Shown: piece by piece, positions 44,503 through 53,880 of the stretch
How the letters are laid out: each line of letters opens with the position of its first letter
Numbering within the stretch: position 1 is the first letter of the stretch
Origin: Clostridioides difficile_A
GTDB lineage: Bacteria; Bacillota; Clostridia; Peptostreptococcales; Peptostreptococcaceae
DNA: 64,000 nt
Assembly (NCBI GenBank): GCA_945909635.1
Contig: OX246690.1
Span: 2,294,001-2,358,000, forward strand
Direction of reading: 5' to 3'
Position numbers and translations under genes: made by a program
The notes under the pieces: generated by a model
What the model was told of the DNA's origin: nothing
The model's input: only the letters and a program-made list of their open reading frames with translations
Database searches by the model: none

Positions 44503-45822
44503 TTACCAACCTTGAGTTACTTCATATACTTCATCACCAATTCTACCATTTAAATAATCATCTATTGCAGAATCTATGATACTCATTGCTTTATCTACTT
44601 GTTCCTTAGTTATTACTAGAGGAGGTTGTACTCTTAAAGTAGATTGACCTAAGAATATCATTATTAAACCAGTTTGTATACATCTATAACATATCTTAGC
44701 TGTAGCATCTGGATTTTTTTCATTAGAGCCATTTCCTTTAACTATATCAACTCCTATAGATAATCCTAAAGCTCTTATTTCTCCAATTATATCGTATTTT
44801 TCTCTTAACTTCTCAAATCCTGCTTTAATATAATCTCCCATTTCTATACTCTTTTGAAGTAAGTTTTCTCTTTCAATTATTTCTATAGATTTTAAAGCAG
44901 CTACACATACTGTTGTATTTCCAGCTAAAGTAAATAGATGTGCTGGAGCATCAAGGCTTTGCATTATCTCAGTTCTTCCAACAACTGCTCCTAAAGGTAA
45001 TCCACCTCCAACAGATTTTCCAAGAACTATAAGGTCTGCTTCAACTCCGAAATTTTCTATACCAAACCACTTACCTGTTCTTCCCATACCTTGTTGTATT
45101 TCATCACTTATAAGTAGTATTCCATTTTCTTTACATATTTTACTTAAACCTTGTACCCACTCTACTGGAGGTACTATTATTCCTGCATCTCCTGCAATTG
45201 GTTCTATAAATATTGCAGCTACTTCTTCTGCTGGTAAATAGTGCGCAAAAGCATATTCTATCTCATCTAAACATTCTTTAGCTGTTCTATTTTTATCAGG
45301 GTAATGGAAGTGATAAACTTCTGGTAACAATGGACCCATTTTTCTTCTCATATTTGTACTTAATGCAGATATAGATATAGCTCCATAAGTACTTCCATGA
45401 TAAGATTCATACATAGATATTATTTTTGTTCTTCCAGTATACCCTCTTGCTAGTTTTATAGCAGCATCTATACAAGCAGAACCTGTTGCACTGTATAATA
45501 CTTTTTTATCATTATCTCCAGGGGCTATTTCCACAAGCTTTTCAGCTAATTTTACAGGAGGATCACTATGGAAATACGCAAGTGTATATTGTGTGATATC
45601 ATCCATTTGTTCTTTAACTGCTTGTGAGATTTCCTTATTTCCATGACCTACATTCGCAGAGCCTGCACTTGCTAAAAAATCAACATACTCATTACCTTCA
45701 TAATCATATAACATTGCACCATCACCTGATTTAAATGCTACTGGATAGTAAGGTATTTTTTGTGTTTTAGCAACATATTTTTTTTCTTCTGTACTTATCA
45801 TTTGACTAGTTATCTCGCTCAT
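44503..45822 (-). CDS. Class III PLP-dependent aminotransferase
   Basis: 439 residues from the ATG at 45822 (GAGGGG 11 nt upstream); a TTG two codons earlier at 5-nt spacing is an equally possible start. PLP-fold motifs: YSATGSACIDAAIKLARGYTGRTKIISMYESYHGST (about 108-143), LISDEIQQGMGRTGKWFGIENF (Asp contacting PLP, about 235-256), LGKSVGGGLPLGAVVGR with the Schiff-base Lys (about 267-283) and LAGNTTVCVAALKSIE. It resembles 4-aminobutyrate/ornithine-type aminotransferases; the amino donor is not predictable. Monocistronic. Confidence 0.9.
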   Translation of the reverse strand: MSEITSQMISTEEKKYVAKTQKIPYYPVAFKSGDGAMLYDYEGNEYVDFLASAGSANVGHGNKEISQAVKEQMDDITQYTLAYFHSDPPVKLAEKLVEIAPGDNDKKVLYSATGSACIDAAIKLARGYTGRTKIISMYESYHGSTYGAISISALSTNMRRKMGPLLPEVYHFHYPDKNRTAKECLDEIEYAFAHYLPAEEVAAIFIEPIAGDAGIIVPPVEWVQGLSKICKENGILLISDEIQQGMGRTGKWFGIENFGVEADLIVLGKSVGGGLPLGAVVGRTEIMQSLDAPAHLFTLAGNTTVCVAALKSIEIIERENLLQKSIEMGDYIKAGFEKLREKYDIIGEIRALGLSIGVDIVKGNGSNEKNPDATAKICYRCIQTGLIMIFLGQSTLRVQPPLVITKEQVDKAMSIIDSAIDDYLNGRIGDEVYEVTQGW

Positions 45823-46019
45823 TGGCAAATCATCCCCTCTTTAAATAGATTTATGTTTTAAAATTATTGCGATTTATAAAGATATTCCTATATAAAATTC
45901 TTTATATACTTAATGTTATTATCTTTGACACAAATTGTCAATATATGTTTTTACAATTTTCAAAATATTTGTTATTCAGGAACAATATATTTTATTCTTA
46001 TCAAATAAACATTATTCCA

Positions 46020-46062
46020 CAAAAAATAAAGGACTCTATTCTATTTTTATAGAGTCCTTTGA
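46020..46062 (-). terminator. Terminator of the CmpB-type membrane gene
   Basis: AAAGGACTCTA (46028-46038) pairs with TAGAGTCCTTT (46050-46060). A T-tract follows on the minus strand. Confidence 0.85.
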
Positions 46063-46114
46063 AAATTAACTTATAAATACCATTATTCTGTTTATTTTCT
46101 ATTAAATTATATAA

Positions 46115-46903
46115 TTATCTTTTATTTTCTCTAATAATACCTTTGAAATACTCTAATTGCTCTTGTTGTTTTTTATGTTTTATATATGGAAAAGCTTTGA
46201 TAACTCTTTTTTGTAGGATAATATTGGACTCTATACGGTCTAATTTACTGTTTATTTTGTTTATTTTTTCTCTAGTTTCCAATTCATCTTTATTTACTGT
46301 TTTAAATAAAGCTTGTATCTCGCCTCTATCAAATTTATCAAGTTTCACATTTATCTCACTAAGGTCTGCAATTATCTCATCTAACAAGTTTAACTTTATA
46401 TCCAATTTTTTGAGTGTTATAATAGTAACAATCAAATCAATTATAGTCCAAAGTGTTGTAATTATAGCCATTGATATTAATATTCTATATGGAATTGTTC
46501 CTACAAAATACTTTATAAATGGATGTATCAACTTTACTATTATAACAGACATTACACCAAAGTATATTGCATTTTTTAAACATACTCTACCCTTTATATT
46601 GAATTTTCTGTCAGAATAATCCCACCATTTTGCATGAAATAAGGTCTCTAAAATAAATCCTGTAAAATACTCTAATATTGTTGTTAAAATCATGCCTAAT
46701 AGAAATATTATGACTATATTATCAAACCTTTCCAATAATGATATTATAATCACTGCTCCAAAACCATAAACAGGACATATTGGACCATTTAAAAAGCCTC
46801 TATTAATTATTCTTTTGCTCGCTATAGAACAACCTATACTTTCTACTGTCCATCCTAAAAAAGAATATATAAAAAAGTACAAAACATACCTTATTATTTC
46901 CAT
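46115..46903 (-). CDS. Putative ABC-transporter type IV (CmpB, PF06541) membrane protein
   Basis: 262 residues with about five to six membrane helices. The start YFFIYSFLGWTVESIGCSIASKRIINRGFLNGPICPVYGFGA (about 9-50), followed by LEYFTGFILETLFHAKWWDYSDRKFNIKGRVCL, is highly typical of this family. The last 80 residues are a charged coiled coil (INVKLDKFDRGEIQALFKTV...KINSKLDRIESNI). The family's function is uncertain despite its name, and no ATPase gene is adjacent. Confidence 0.82.
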   Translation of the reverse strand: MEIIRYVLYFFIYSFLGWTVESIGCSIASKRIINRGFLNGPICPVYGFGAVIIISLLERFDNIVIIFLLGMILTTILEYFTGFILETLFHAKWWDYSDRKFNIKGRVCLKNAIYFGVMSVIIVKLIHPFIKYFVGTIPYRILISMAIITTLWTIIDLIVTIITLKKLDIKLNLLDEIIADLSEINVKLDKFDRGEIQALFKTVNKDELETREKINKINSKLDRIESNIILQKRVIKAFPYIKHKKQQEQLEYFKGIIRENKR

Positions 46904-47018
46904 AATTTATCTCTACTCCTTCACTAAGTTGTCTTATTTTATGCATAATGTAAAAATAGTTATAGAAATAGTTTTTTCGTTTTTTATGTTTGTTATTCTT
47001 TTATATTAAATTAATGTC

Positions 47019-47978
47019 CTATTCATTTAATCCAATTAACAATTTGCTAGCTACAATCCCATGTTTATCTTTTGATTGGTTTTCTTTATCAATCCAAACA
47101 TAAAATGTATCGTATTTCCTTAATAATGGTAAATTTTTAACATCAAATTCTTGATATTTAACTACATCACTTTTTGATTCTTCAGTAATCACATAAGATA
47201 CTAATCTTGTATTTTCACTTAAATAAATTCTTATATTTCCATCACTATCAATTATATTTTCTGGTCTCTTTACTTTATTATTAGAACCAGCTTTAATGGT
47301 TATTGTGCCTTTTTCAAATCTCTCAAATGTACCAATTATGTCTACCTCATCTTTATTTATATCCTTGATTATTTCCTTATTTTCCTCAATTAATATTTTT
47401 GATATTTCTTTATTTGATTTAAATTTAAAGTTTAGCAAATCTTGATAATTTATAGAAATAATTCCTAGCCCTATAACTCCTAAAACCAAGCTAGTTCCTA
47501 TTATAGCCTTGAACTTTATTATATTATTAGGAAATAATTTAGTCATATTTATGTAAATAGCAATACCAATTATACCACCCAATGAATTTAAAATAATATC
47601 ATCTATATCACTACTTCCAAGAGCAAGAATATATTGTATTGTTTCAAATCCTAAACTAATAAATATAATTGCTGTAATCATAGTTTTTTTATTTAATTCT
47701 TTAAATACTATAGGGAAGAAAATCCCCATTGGAATAAATATGCCTATATTTCCTATAATATTTACAGTAGCTCTCATAAAACTAATATTATTATCTATGA
47801 TAAATTGCCATATTGTATAAAATGGTATTAAATTTACAGACCTGAACATTCCTTTAAAAATAGCGTAAATTGGTACATCTTTAAATAAAATTATTCTTAT
47901 AGTCAACAAAACATATACAAAAAATATTATGTACACAATTGATAGTAAAAATTTTTCTAATTTTTTATTTTCTTCCAC
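47019..47978 (-). CDS. VanZ-family membrane protein
   Basis: 319 residues. The N-terminal 165 residues hold about four helices and the VanZ pattern SVNLIPF...NIIGNIGIFIPMGIFFP...SLGFETIQYILALGSSDIDDIILNSLGGIIG, where the Asp-Ile-Asp-Asp turn is characteristic. A fifth helix (about 172-190) leads to an extracytoplasmic domain of about 125 residues not found in minimal VanZ proteins. VanZ homologues confer low-level teicoplanin resistance by lowering surface binding; the biochemical role is unknown. The start is GTG with AGAAGGTGAT upstream. Confidence 0.88.
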   Translation of the reverse strand: MEENKKLEKFLLSIVYIIFFVYVLLTIRIILFKDVPIYAIFKGMFRSVNLIPFYTIWQFIIDNNISFMRATVNIIGNIGIFIPMGIFFPIVFKELNKKTMITAIIFISLGFETIQYILALGSSDIDDIILNSLGGIIGIAIYINMTKLFPNNIIKFKAIIGTSLVLGVIGLGIISINYQDLLNFKFKSNKEISKILIEENKEIIKDINKDEVDIIGTFERFEKGTITIKAGSNNKVKRPENIIDSDGNIRIYLSENTRLVSYVITEESKSDVVKYQEFDVKNLPLLRKYDTFYVWIDKENQSKDKHGIVASKLLIGLNE

Positions 47979-48075
47979 TAATAATCACCTTCTCTCTTAA
48001 TATTTCAATGGTAGCAATAAACATTTAAGACGATTTTAAAATTTTCTTAAAATTCCCTTAAATATTTATTAAAAA

Positions 48076-48106
48076 CAAAAAAAAGCCTACACTAAAAAGT
48101 GTAGAC
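48076..48106 (-). terminator. Terminator of the 105-aa membrane gene
   Basis: CTACACT (48087-48093) and AGTGTAG (48098-48104) close a 4-nt loop. The minus strand continues GGCTTTTTTTTG. Confidence 0.75.
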
Positions 48107-48133
48107 CTTAACAAATCCTTAAACAAATATCTT

Positions 48134-48451
48134 CTAATGAATAACGAACAATATAATTGTTGAAAAAACAATAACTAATGTTAAAAGAAGCCTAGCATAT
48201 AAAAAGTTTTTCTCTTTTAACATAACTCCTACTATTCCAAATATAAAAAATATAGATGCAATAAACTTGCCAAGAATATTGCTATTTGGATAATAACTAA
48301 AAAGCATAAAACAAAGCACAAATGTAAGTACCCCTATTGCATTAAATACAAATTTATTAGATGCTATTTTTCCTTTGTTAAAAAAGAAGCAAAATATTGA
48401 TACTAAATCTAAAAATAAAAATACATAAAACATTCCTTTGAAAACGTCCAT
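48134..48451 (-). CDS. Small membrane protein, 105 aa, unknown
   Basis: Four predicted hydrophobic helices (about 5-22, 35-52, 60-78, 84-103) with short loops. A GGGGG-containing site precedes the ATG. I recognise no family. It has its own terminator and lies between the VanZ gene and a GNAT gene. Confidence 0.6.
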   Translation of the reverse strand: MDVFKGMFYVFLFLDLVSIFCFFFNKGKIASNKFVFNAIGVLTFVLCFMLFSYYPNSNILGKFIASIFFIFGIVGVMLKEKNFLYARLLLTLVIVFSTIILFVIH

Positions 48452-48548
48452 TTTTATACCCCCTAAAAATTCTAATTATAATATCCAGTTTATTTCACAT
48501 AGTTATCAATATACTCAATAACCTCTATAATATCATGGGTTTATATTA

Positions 48549-49049
48549 CTAGTGTATTACTTCATATTCATACATATTATAATCACACTCATACATATTT
48601 AAAGACTCATATGTTGCTTTTGCATTTATGTTTTCTTTTTCTACATATAATCTCATCCCAACAATAGTTTCATCTCTATCACACATATTTTTTATATAAT
48701 TAAATAAATAATTAAAAATACCTTTTCTTCTATATTCTTTCTCTACATATACACTCTGAATCCAAAGAAAATTCCCATTTCTCCAATCACTCCACTCATA
48801 CGTATACATAATCTGTGCAACAACTTTATCAAATACTGTATAGACATGATATTTACCTTTTCTTTCATCCAATAATAATGCTTTTACACCTTTAGTCAGA
48901 ACATCCATATCAAGCTCTTTTCCTTCAGTTTCCTTAGCTAAATTATAATTAAATTTTGCTATTACATCCAAATCATCTATACGAGCTTCCCTTATCTCTA
49001 TTAATTCTTCATTTTCATATAACTCTATATAATCCTTTTGTTGTTCCAT
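48549..49049 (-). CDS. GNAT-family N-acetyltransferase
   Basis: 166 residues. IREARIDDLDVIAKFNYNLAKETEGKELD (about 18-46) and the acetyl-CoA site QSVYVEKEYRRKGIFNYLFNYI (R-R-K-G-I-F, about 98-119), then MRLYVEKENINAKATYESLNM, place it in the GNAT superfamily. The N-terminus carries a short acidic extension. Substrate unknown. It lies just after the AlaX gene (52-nt gap), so the two may be co-transcribed. Confidence 0.85.
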   Translation of the reverse strand: MEQQKDYIELYENEELIEIREARIDDLDVIAKFNYNLAKETEGKELDMDVLTKGVKALLLDERKGKYHVYTVFDKVVAQIMYTYEWSDWRNGNFLWIQSVYVEKEYRRKGIFNYLFNYIKNMCDRDETIVGMRLYVEKENINAKATYESLNMYECDYNMYEYEVIH

Positions 49050-49101
49050 GTTTATTCCCCCATATCTATTTTATTACATTGATGTTTTTGCTTAAATATA
49101 T

Positions 49102-50301
49102 TTATAGAGTTTTTTCTAGCTTCATAAATGCATAATCAAGTGTAGCTTCTAAATTACCATTATTTTTTCCTCCACCTTGAGCTAGTACTTGGCTTCCTCC
49201 ACCTTTACCATCTATAAGACTTATTGCATCTTTTAATAAATTTCCCATATTAATATTTTTCAAGTTTTTAGAACATGCAAAAATTAGATTTATTTTATCT
49301 TCAAATTTAACAGCAAATAATGCAATATTATTTTCATCTTCTGTAATTTTGTTTGCTATTTTGTTTACATATTTTAAATCTTCATTATCATAGACCTTTT
49401 TAATAACTGAAATAGTATTAATTTTATTTGCATTTTCAATCATTTCTTTAACTTGATAATTAGCTACTACTTCTTCAATCTTTCTTTTTTTACTTAGAGC
49501 TTCTTCCACCTTATTATTTAAATTTACAATACCATTTATAGCATCCTCTTCACTGCAACTCAAATATCTACATATTTTAGTCAGATATATATCCCTCTTT
49601 AATACTTCATCCACTGCCCTTTTACCTGCTAGAAACTCTATTCTTGTACTTGACTTATGTTTTTCCCATTTCTTTATTTTTATCATTCTCAATTCACCAG
49701 TTGATTTTGGATGCACTCCACAACACGCATTTGTATCTAAATCACCTATTTTTATTACTCTTATCTCTTCATTAGTATTTGGCAAGTCACGTCTTAACCA
49801 AATCTTTTTTAGTTCTTTTTTTGTTGGAAGTAAGGTTTCTACTTGTATATTTTGACGAATAATTTCATTAGAAAGCAACTCTATCTCTCTAATTTTATCC
49901 TCTTCTAAATTACCTTCTATATCTACTGTACTATACTCATTTCCTAGATGAAAACCTGTCGTATTTGCATTAAAAGTTTTAAAAAAACATCCAGATAATA
50001 CATGTTGTCCAAAATGTTGATGCATTCCATCCTCTCTTCTCTCCCAATCAATACTACACTTTACCTTATGTATCTTTATAGGTTTTTTATCTAATACATG
50101 GTATATATTTTTTCCATCTTCATACACACTTATTACATCATAATTCTCTATTTTTCCCAGGTCTCCAAACTGACCTCCTCCACCAGGAAAAAACGCTGTC
50201 TTATCTAATAAAACATGATACTTATTTTCTATTTCTTTTATTTCAATTATTTCTGCTGTAAAATCTCTTACATATTGGTTTGTATAATATAACTTTTCCA
50301 T
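49102..50301 (-). CDS. Alanyl-tRNA editing protein, AlaX-L type
   Basis: 399 residues. An AlaRS-like beta-barrel (about 1-85) with FFPGGGGQFGDLG is followed by the editing domain. Its zinc/catalytic motifs are HQHFGQHVLSGCFF (HxxxH, about 93-106) and TNACCGVHPKSTGEL (CxxxH, about 189-203). A coiled coil leads to a C-terminal DHHA1 domain ending GGGSQVLAQGGGKNNG. It hydrolyses mischarged Ser- or Gly-tRNA(Ala) in trans. Confidence 0.92.
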   Translation of the reverse strand: MEKLYYTNQYVRDFTAEIIEIKEIENKYHVLLDKTAFFPGGGGQFGDLGKIENYDVISVYEDGKNIYHVLDKKPIKIHKVKCSIDWERREDGMHQHFGQHVLSGCFFKTFNANTTGFHLGNEYSTVDIEGNLEEDKIREIELLSNEIIRQNIQVETLLPTKKELKKIWLRRDLPNTNEEIRVIKIGDLDTNACCGVHPKSTGELRMIKIKKWEKHKSSTRIEFLAGKRAVDEVLKRDIYLTKICRYLSCSEEDAINGIVNLNNKVEEALSKKRKIEEVVANYQVKEMIENANKINTISVIKKVYDNEDLKYVNKIANKITEDENNIALFAVKFEDKINLIFACSKNLKNINMGNLLKDAISLIDGKGGGSQVLAQGGGKNNGNLEATLDYAFMKLEKTL

Positions 50302-50560
50302 TATAATTCTATCTCCATTTTCTTAATTCTAGACTACTTTACTTTTTAAATACAAATTTCAACCTAAGCTTAATTTAATTGTATTAAAATAGAACTCATC
50401 CTATTATTTACTAACATCATCTACTATATTTTAACATATAGATATTAGTGTTAACAAATTTATAATTGTATATTATTCCAATATTTTATAACATGTATGC
50501 TTACTTATTTTCTTATATAATGAAAAGTATATTAAAACATGTTAAATTGTAAAATAAGCT

Positions 50561-50926
50561 TTAATCTCTTTTACTAATTTCATCCATTATTAATGATTTT
50601 GAAATATACATTGCTTCTATAATATTCTTAAAACGTGTATGATGAGAAGTCCCCTCTGAAAATTTCATCTGTCCTTTTTCACATTTGCTAATAATCGAAG
50701 TTATAGGTGGTAAAGCTTCTATTAACTCTTCTTTTGTATATTTATCCATAATATCCTCAGATTCTATCAATGCCTTAGAAATATACAAGGCTTTTATCCT
50801 ATTTCTAAGAAGGGAATGCTGAGAAGTCCCCTCTGAAAATTTTGGTTGCATTTTTTCACAATTAATAATACTTGAAGAAACTACTCTCAGTGCTTCCATC
50901 AATTCTTCCTTTGTGTAATAATTCAT
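50561..50926 (-). CDS. Protein made of two tandem ~59-aa repeats, 121 aa
   Basis: Residues about 4-58 and 63-117 are clear copies: YTKEELMEALRVVSSSIINCEKMQPKFSEGTS...YISKALI and YTKEELIEALPPITSIISKCEKGQMKFSEGTS...YISKSLI. At DNA level a 22-nt stretch is identical in both copies (50644-50665 and 50821-50842, exactly 177 nt = 59 codons apart), so the duplication is in frame and fairly recent. Predicted helical and soluble with one Cys per copy. No family recognised. Confidence 0.7.
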   Translation of the reverse strand: MNYYTKEELMEALRVVSSSIINCEKMQPKFSEGTSQHSLLRNRIKALYISKALIESEDIMDKYTKEELIEALPPITSIISKCEKGQMKFSEGTSHHTRFKNIIEAMYISKSLIMDEISKRD

Positions 50927-51274
50927 AACACATTTACTCCTTTATTTTTTAATTTGAAAAAACAGTATACCTCAATTTAATATCATTATCAACCGACATC
51001 ATTATTATTTATGAACATATTCTACTCTTAAATGTTTTGAATATCCGTGACATTACATATTTTAATAATTATTAATAATTTTAAATATACATATAATACT
51101 TTAACATTCATTAATATAGAGTATATTAACATTGATTTTTTAAAAATTTTAGTATAAAATCATATTAAATAAATTTTCTGAAATAATAGAATATTAAAAT
51201 ATACAAAAACAGCTTTTAATAACATCTATAATTTTCTTATAAATGTGTCGTTGTTTTAGGGGGAGTGATATAAA
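50927..51274. other. 348-bp AT-rich region upstream of the dehydrogenase gene
   Basis: No ORF. It should hold the divergent promoters of the repeat protein and the dehydrogenase. TTAACATT occurs twice near 51100-51135, but I see no full Rex-type palindrome. The dehydrogenase Shine-Dalgarno (GGGGGAGTGAT) lies at its end. Confidence 0.4.
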
Positions 51275-52243
51275 ATGGCAATAAAACCAAGAAAAATATC
51301 TATTGTGGGTTCAGGGCATGTTGGGTCTCATTGTGGATTTAGTTTGATAACTCAAGGGGTTTGTGATGAACTCTTTATGATTGATATAGATGAGGCTAAA
51401 GCAAAAGCTCAAGCTTTAGACTTAGCTGATGCAGTTTCTTATTTACCACATAAAGTATCTATAGACAAGGGAACTTTTGATGATTGCCAAGATTCTGATA
51501 TAGTAGTAATAAGCGTTGCTGACTCTTCAGAAGGACCTTTACGTAGACAAAACACAACTAGATTAGACCTACTAAGACCAACCATTGGAATGATAAAGTC
51601 TATAGTAGAACCTATAATTAATTCTGGTTTTGATGGTATATTTATAGTTATATCTAATCCTGTTGATGTAGTCACAAATTATATTTGGGAAAAATCTGGT
51701 TTTCCTAAAAATAAAGTTATTGGAACTGGCACAGCTTTAGATTCAACAAGACTTAGAAGACTTCTATCTGAAGAAACTGGAATAGCTCAACAGTCAATAC
51801 AAGCTTATTCTATGGGTGAACATGGAGACTCTCAAATGGTTCCTTGGTCTCATGTTTCAATTGGTGGTAAGCCTTTATTAGACATGATAAAGGATAATCC
51901 AACTACTTATGGAGAACTAGATTTGCCATCAATAGTTGAAAAAAATAAGAAAACAGGTATAAGCATAATAAATGGTAAAGATTGTACAGAATTTGGAATA
52001 GGCACTGCTTTAGTAGAAATTGCAAAAGCTATATTACATAATGAGAAAAAAATTCTACCTGTTTCTACACTGTTAGAAGGTCAATACAATGAGACAAATG
52101 TATTTGCAGGTGTTCCTTGTGTTATAGGAAAAGATGGCATAGAAGAAATTATTGAAATCAATCTGACTGAGGATGAGCAAAATGAATTTAGTAAATCTTG
52201 CTCTGTTTTAAGAGAACATATTGCACTTTCAAAAACACTTTAG
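51275..52243 (+). CDS. L-lactate/L-2-hydroxyacid dehydrogenase (LDH/MDH superfamily)
   Basis: 322 residues. NAD+ site IVGSGHVGSHCGFSL (10-24), then DLADAVSYLP, the ISNPVDVVTNYIWEKSGFP block (about 127-146), GTGTALDSTRLRRLL and the catalytic His in SMGEHGDSQMVPWSH (about 182-196). All catalytic positions typical of the superfamily are visible. The substrate loop (PLRRQNTTRLDLL) differs from the QKPGETRLDL of true L-lactate dehydrogenases, so the substrate could be a branched 2-oxoacid such as 2-oxoisocaproate. Strong GGGGGAG site. Monocistronic. Confidence 0.88.
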   Translation: MAIKPRKISIVGSGHVGSHCGFSLITQGVCDELFMIDIDEAKAKAQALDLADAVSYLPHKVSIDKGTFDDCQDSDIVVISVADSSEGPLRRQNTTRLDLLRPTIGMIKSIVEPIINSGFDGIFIVISNPVDVVTNYIWEKSGFPKNKVIGTGTALDSTRLRRLLSEETGIAQQSIQAYSMGEHGDSQMVPWSHVSIGGKPLLDMIKDNPTTYGELDLPSIVEKNKKTGISIINGKDCTEFGIGTALVEIAKAILHNEKKILPVSTLLEGQYNETNVFAGVPCVIGKDGIEEIIEINLTEDEQNEFSKSCSVLREHIALSKTL

Positions 52244-52344
52244 ATTCAAAATTATTTTAAGAGAGTCTTATCTAATTCATTTAAATAACTCTATGATTAT
52301 TGTAGAGTATCATGATATGTATACATAAAACAAAATGTGATGAT

Positions 52345-52467
52345 ATGCTAAGTTTTACAATAAAACCTAGAAAAATATCAATAATCGGAATTGGTCATGT
52401 TGGTTCACATTTTGAATTTAACTTGGTAGCTCAAAGTGTTTGTTATGAGTTACTAATGGTCGACTAA
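52345..52467 (+). pseudogene. Truncated duplicate of the dehydrogenase N-terminus
   Basis: An ATG opens a 40-codon frame reading MLSFTIKPRKISIIGIGHVG and continuing SHFEFNLVAQSVCYELLMVD before TAA. This matches residues 1-36 of the preceding dehydrogenase (KPRKISIVGSGHVGSHCGFSLITQGVCDELFMID) at about 70% identity, then stops exactly where the next domain should begin. It has the NAD-binding glycines but no catalytic part, so it is a gene remnant from tandem duplication. A poor ribosome site suggests it is not translated. Confidence 0.8.
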
Positions 52468-52496
52468 GATATTTTTTTAAAAATTTTAAAACTTTA

Positions 52497-52575
52497 TATT
52501 AAAAGCAGGTAAATTATTCATAACAAAAACCTTTTAACTAAGTTAATGTTAAAATCATCTATACCTGCTTTTAAT
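52497..52575. terminator. Bidirectional terminator
   Basis: AAAAGCAGGTA (52501-52511) pairs with TACCTGCTTTT (52562-52572), with T-rich and A-rich flanks, between convergent genes. The loop is long (about 50 nt) with weak internal pairing. Confidence 0.7.
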
Positions 52576-52595
52576 TTCAATACTAAAATATCAAT

Positions 52596-53726
52596 CTACT
52601 TATTTCCATCAAATTTTATAACTTTGCTTTTTTTATTTATATTTTGAGATAATAATCCCTTTTTTAGTCCCATTAACAATTCTAAATCTTCTGGATAAAG
52701 ATTTATTCCAAATTCTTCTAAACTCGATACTATACTATTTGTATTCATTATTTTATTTTCTATCAATAATTCGACTGCTCTTTTTAAATACATTGGACTT
52801 GAACCTTTCATTTTATCTAGAGGTTCTTCTCTTAACCACCCTTTTTTCTCCATCTCATTCATAAGATAATTATATTTTTTATAATTTATCTTACCTAGAT
52901 TATATGCTCTAAAAATCATAGCAGACATAGGTACAATCCACTTCTTCTTTAACTCTACATAATAATCTATGTCTTCTGGATGAATCAAATCTTCTAAAAA
53001 ACTCTCTTTTGGTAATAAAAATGCACATGCATACTCATCTGCTGAAAATTGCTTATTTGGTATTCTTAATTCACTTGACACTATATAACCAAGTTCATAT
53101 GCTAAATCATAGTTTCTAATTGATGCTGATTTTTTATCATTACCCAGAGATATTAAATATTTAACTTCTTTTCCAATTCTCTGTTTTTGGGTAAAGATTG
53201 TTGCCCCTTTTTTATCTACATTCATACCAGATATTATAATTCCATTAGATTCTAGTAAGTTTACCATATTTACTATTGGGCTGTTATTTAAATCCCAAAA
53301 TTCTCTTGTTTTATATGCAAGACTTTCTATATCATTTATGTTAGTATCTGACATTATTCTTTTACTTGGTAAATTTTCTTTTGGAAACTTAATATAACTC
53401 TCCATAAATGAGTATATCTTATGAATAATTATCATTTTTTCTCTATAAGAAATTTCTTCTACTCTAGGTAGTTTAGATTGAGGATTAAAATGACTATCCT
53501 CAACAATAACATTCATATTTTCATGTTTATAAAAATACTCTTTTGGAAAATTTAATATATTTGATAATTTTAATGTATTTTCCATATTAGGAATATATTT
53601 ATTTTCTTCAAAAGCCTTCAAATCTTTCTTATTTATTTTCGTTTCCTTAGCTAACTGTTCTATAGTCTTTGCTCTAAAAACTCTAGCTGATTTTAATCTC
53701 TTTCCATTAAAGTCTTTTAAATTCAT
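52596..53726 (-). CDS. XRE-HTH plus ImmA/IrrE-like protein lacking the HExxH motif
   Basis: 376 residues from the ATG at 53726 (AGAGAG at 7 nt); a TTG six codons earlier is rejected. N-terminal HTH (FRAKTIEQLAKETKINKKDLKAFEENKYIPNMENTLKL, about 15-52). The central domain (about 90-260) follows the ImmA/IrrE layout, with the later ADEYACAFLLPKESF block (Glu ligand) intact. However, the zinc motif expected as HELGH reads AYELGYI: both histidines are Tyr. It is therefore probably not a peptidase, but a regulator of the phage-type ImmA/ImmR kind. No phage genes are nearby. Confidence 0.82.
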   Translation of the reverse strand: MNLKDFNGKRLKSARVFRAKTIEQLAKETKINKKDLKAFEENKYIPNMENTLKLSNILNFPKEYFYKHENMNVIVEDSHFNPQSKLPRVEEISYREKMIIIHKIYSFMESYIKFPKENLPSKRIMSDTNINDIESLAYKTREFWDLNNSPIVNMVNLLESNGIIISGMNVDKKGATIFTQKQRIGKEVKYLISLGNDKKSASIRNYDLAYELGYIVSSELRIPNKQFSADEYACAFLLPKESFLEDLIHPEDIDYYVELKKKWIVPMSAMIFRAYNLGKINYKKYNYLMNEMEKKGWLREEPLDKMKGSSPMYLKRAVELLIENKIMNTNSIVSSLEEFGINLYPEDLELLMGLKKGLLSQNINKKSKVIKFDGNK

Positions 53727-53810
53727 TTGTTTTCTCTCTTTCAAAATTAAATTCTTAATCTATCAATATAAATTATAAGATTACAATTAATAATTTATCA
53801 TATTATTGAC

Positions 53811-53855
53811 AAAAAAACAAAAGATGAAAATATATCTTTTATTTTCACCTTTTAT
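53811..53855 (-). terminator. Terminator of the msrAB gene
   Basis: AAAAGATGAAAATA (53819-53832) pairs with TATTTTCACCTTTT (53839-53852) with one mismatch. The minus strand continues GTTTTTTTG. Confidence 0.75.
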
Positions 53856-53880
53856 CTAAGTCTATAATAGCTAATTTTAA

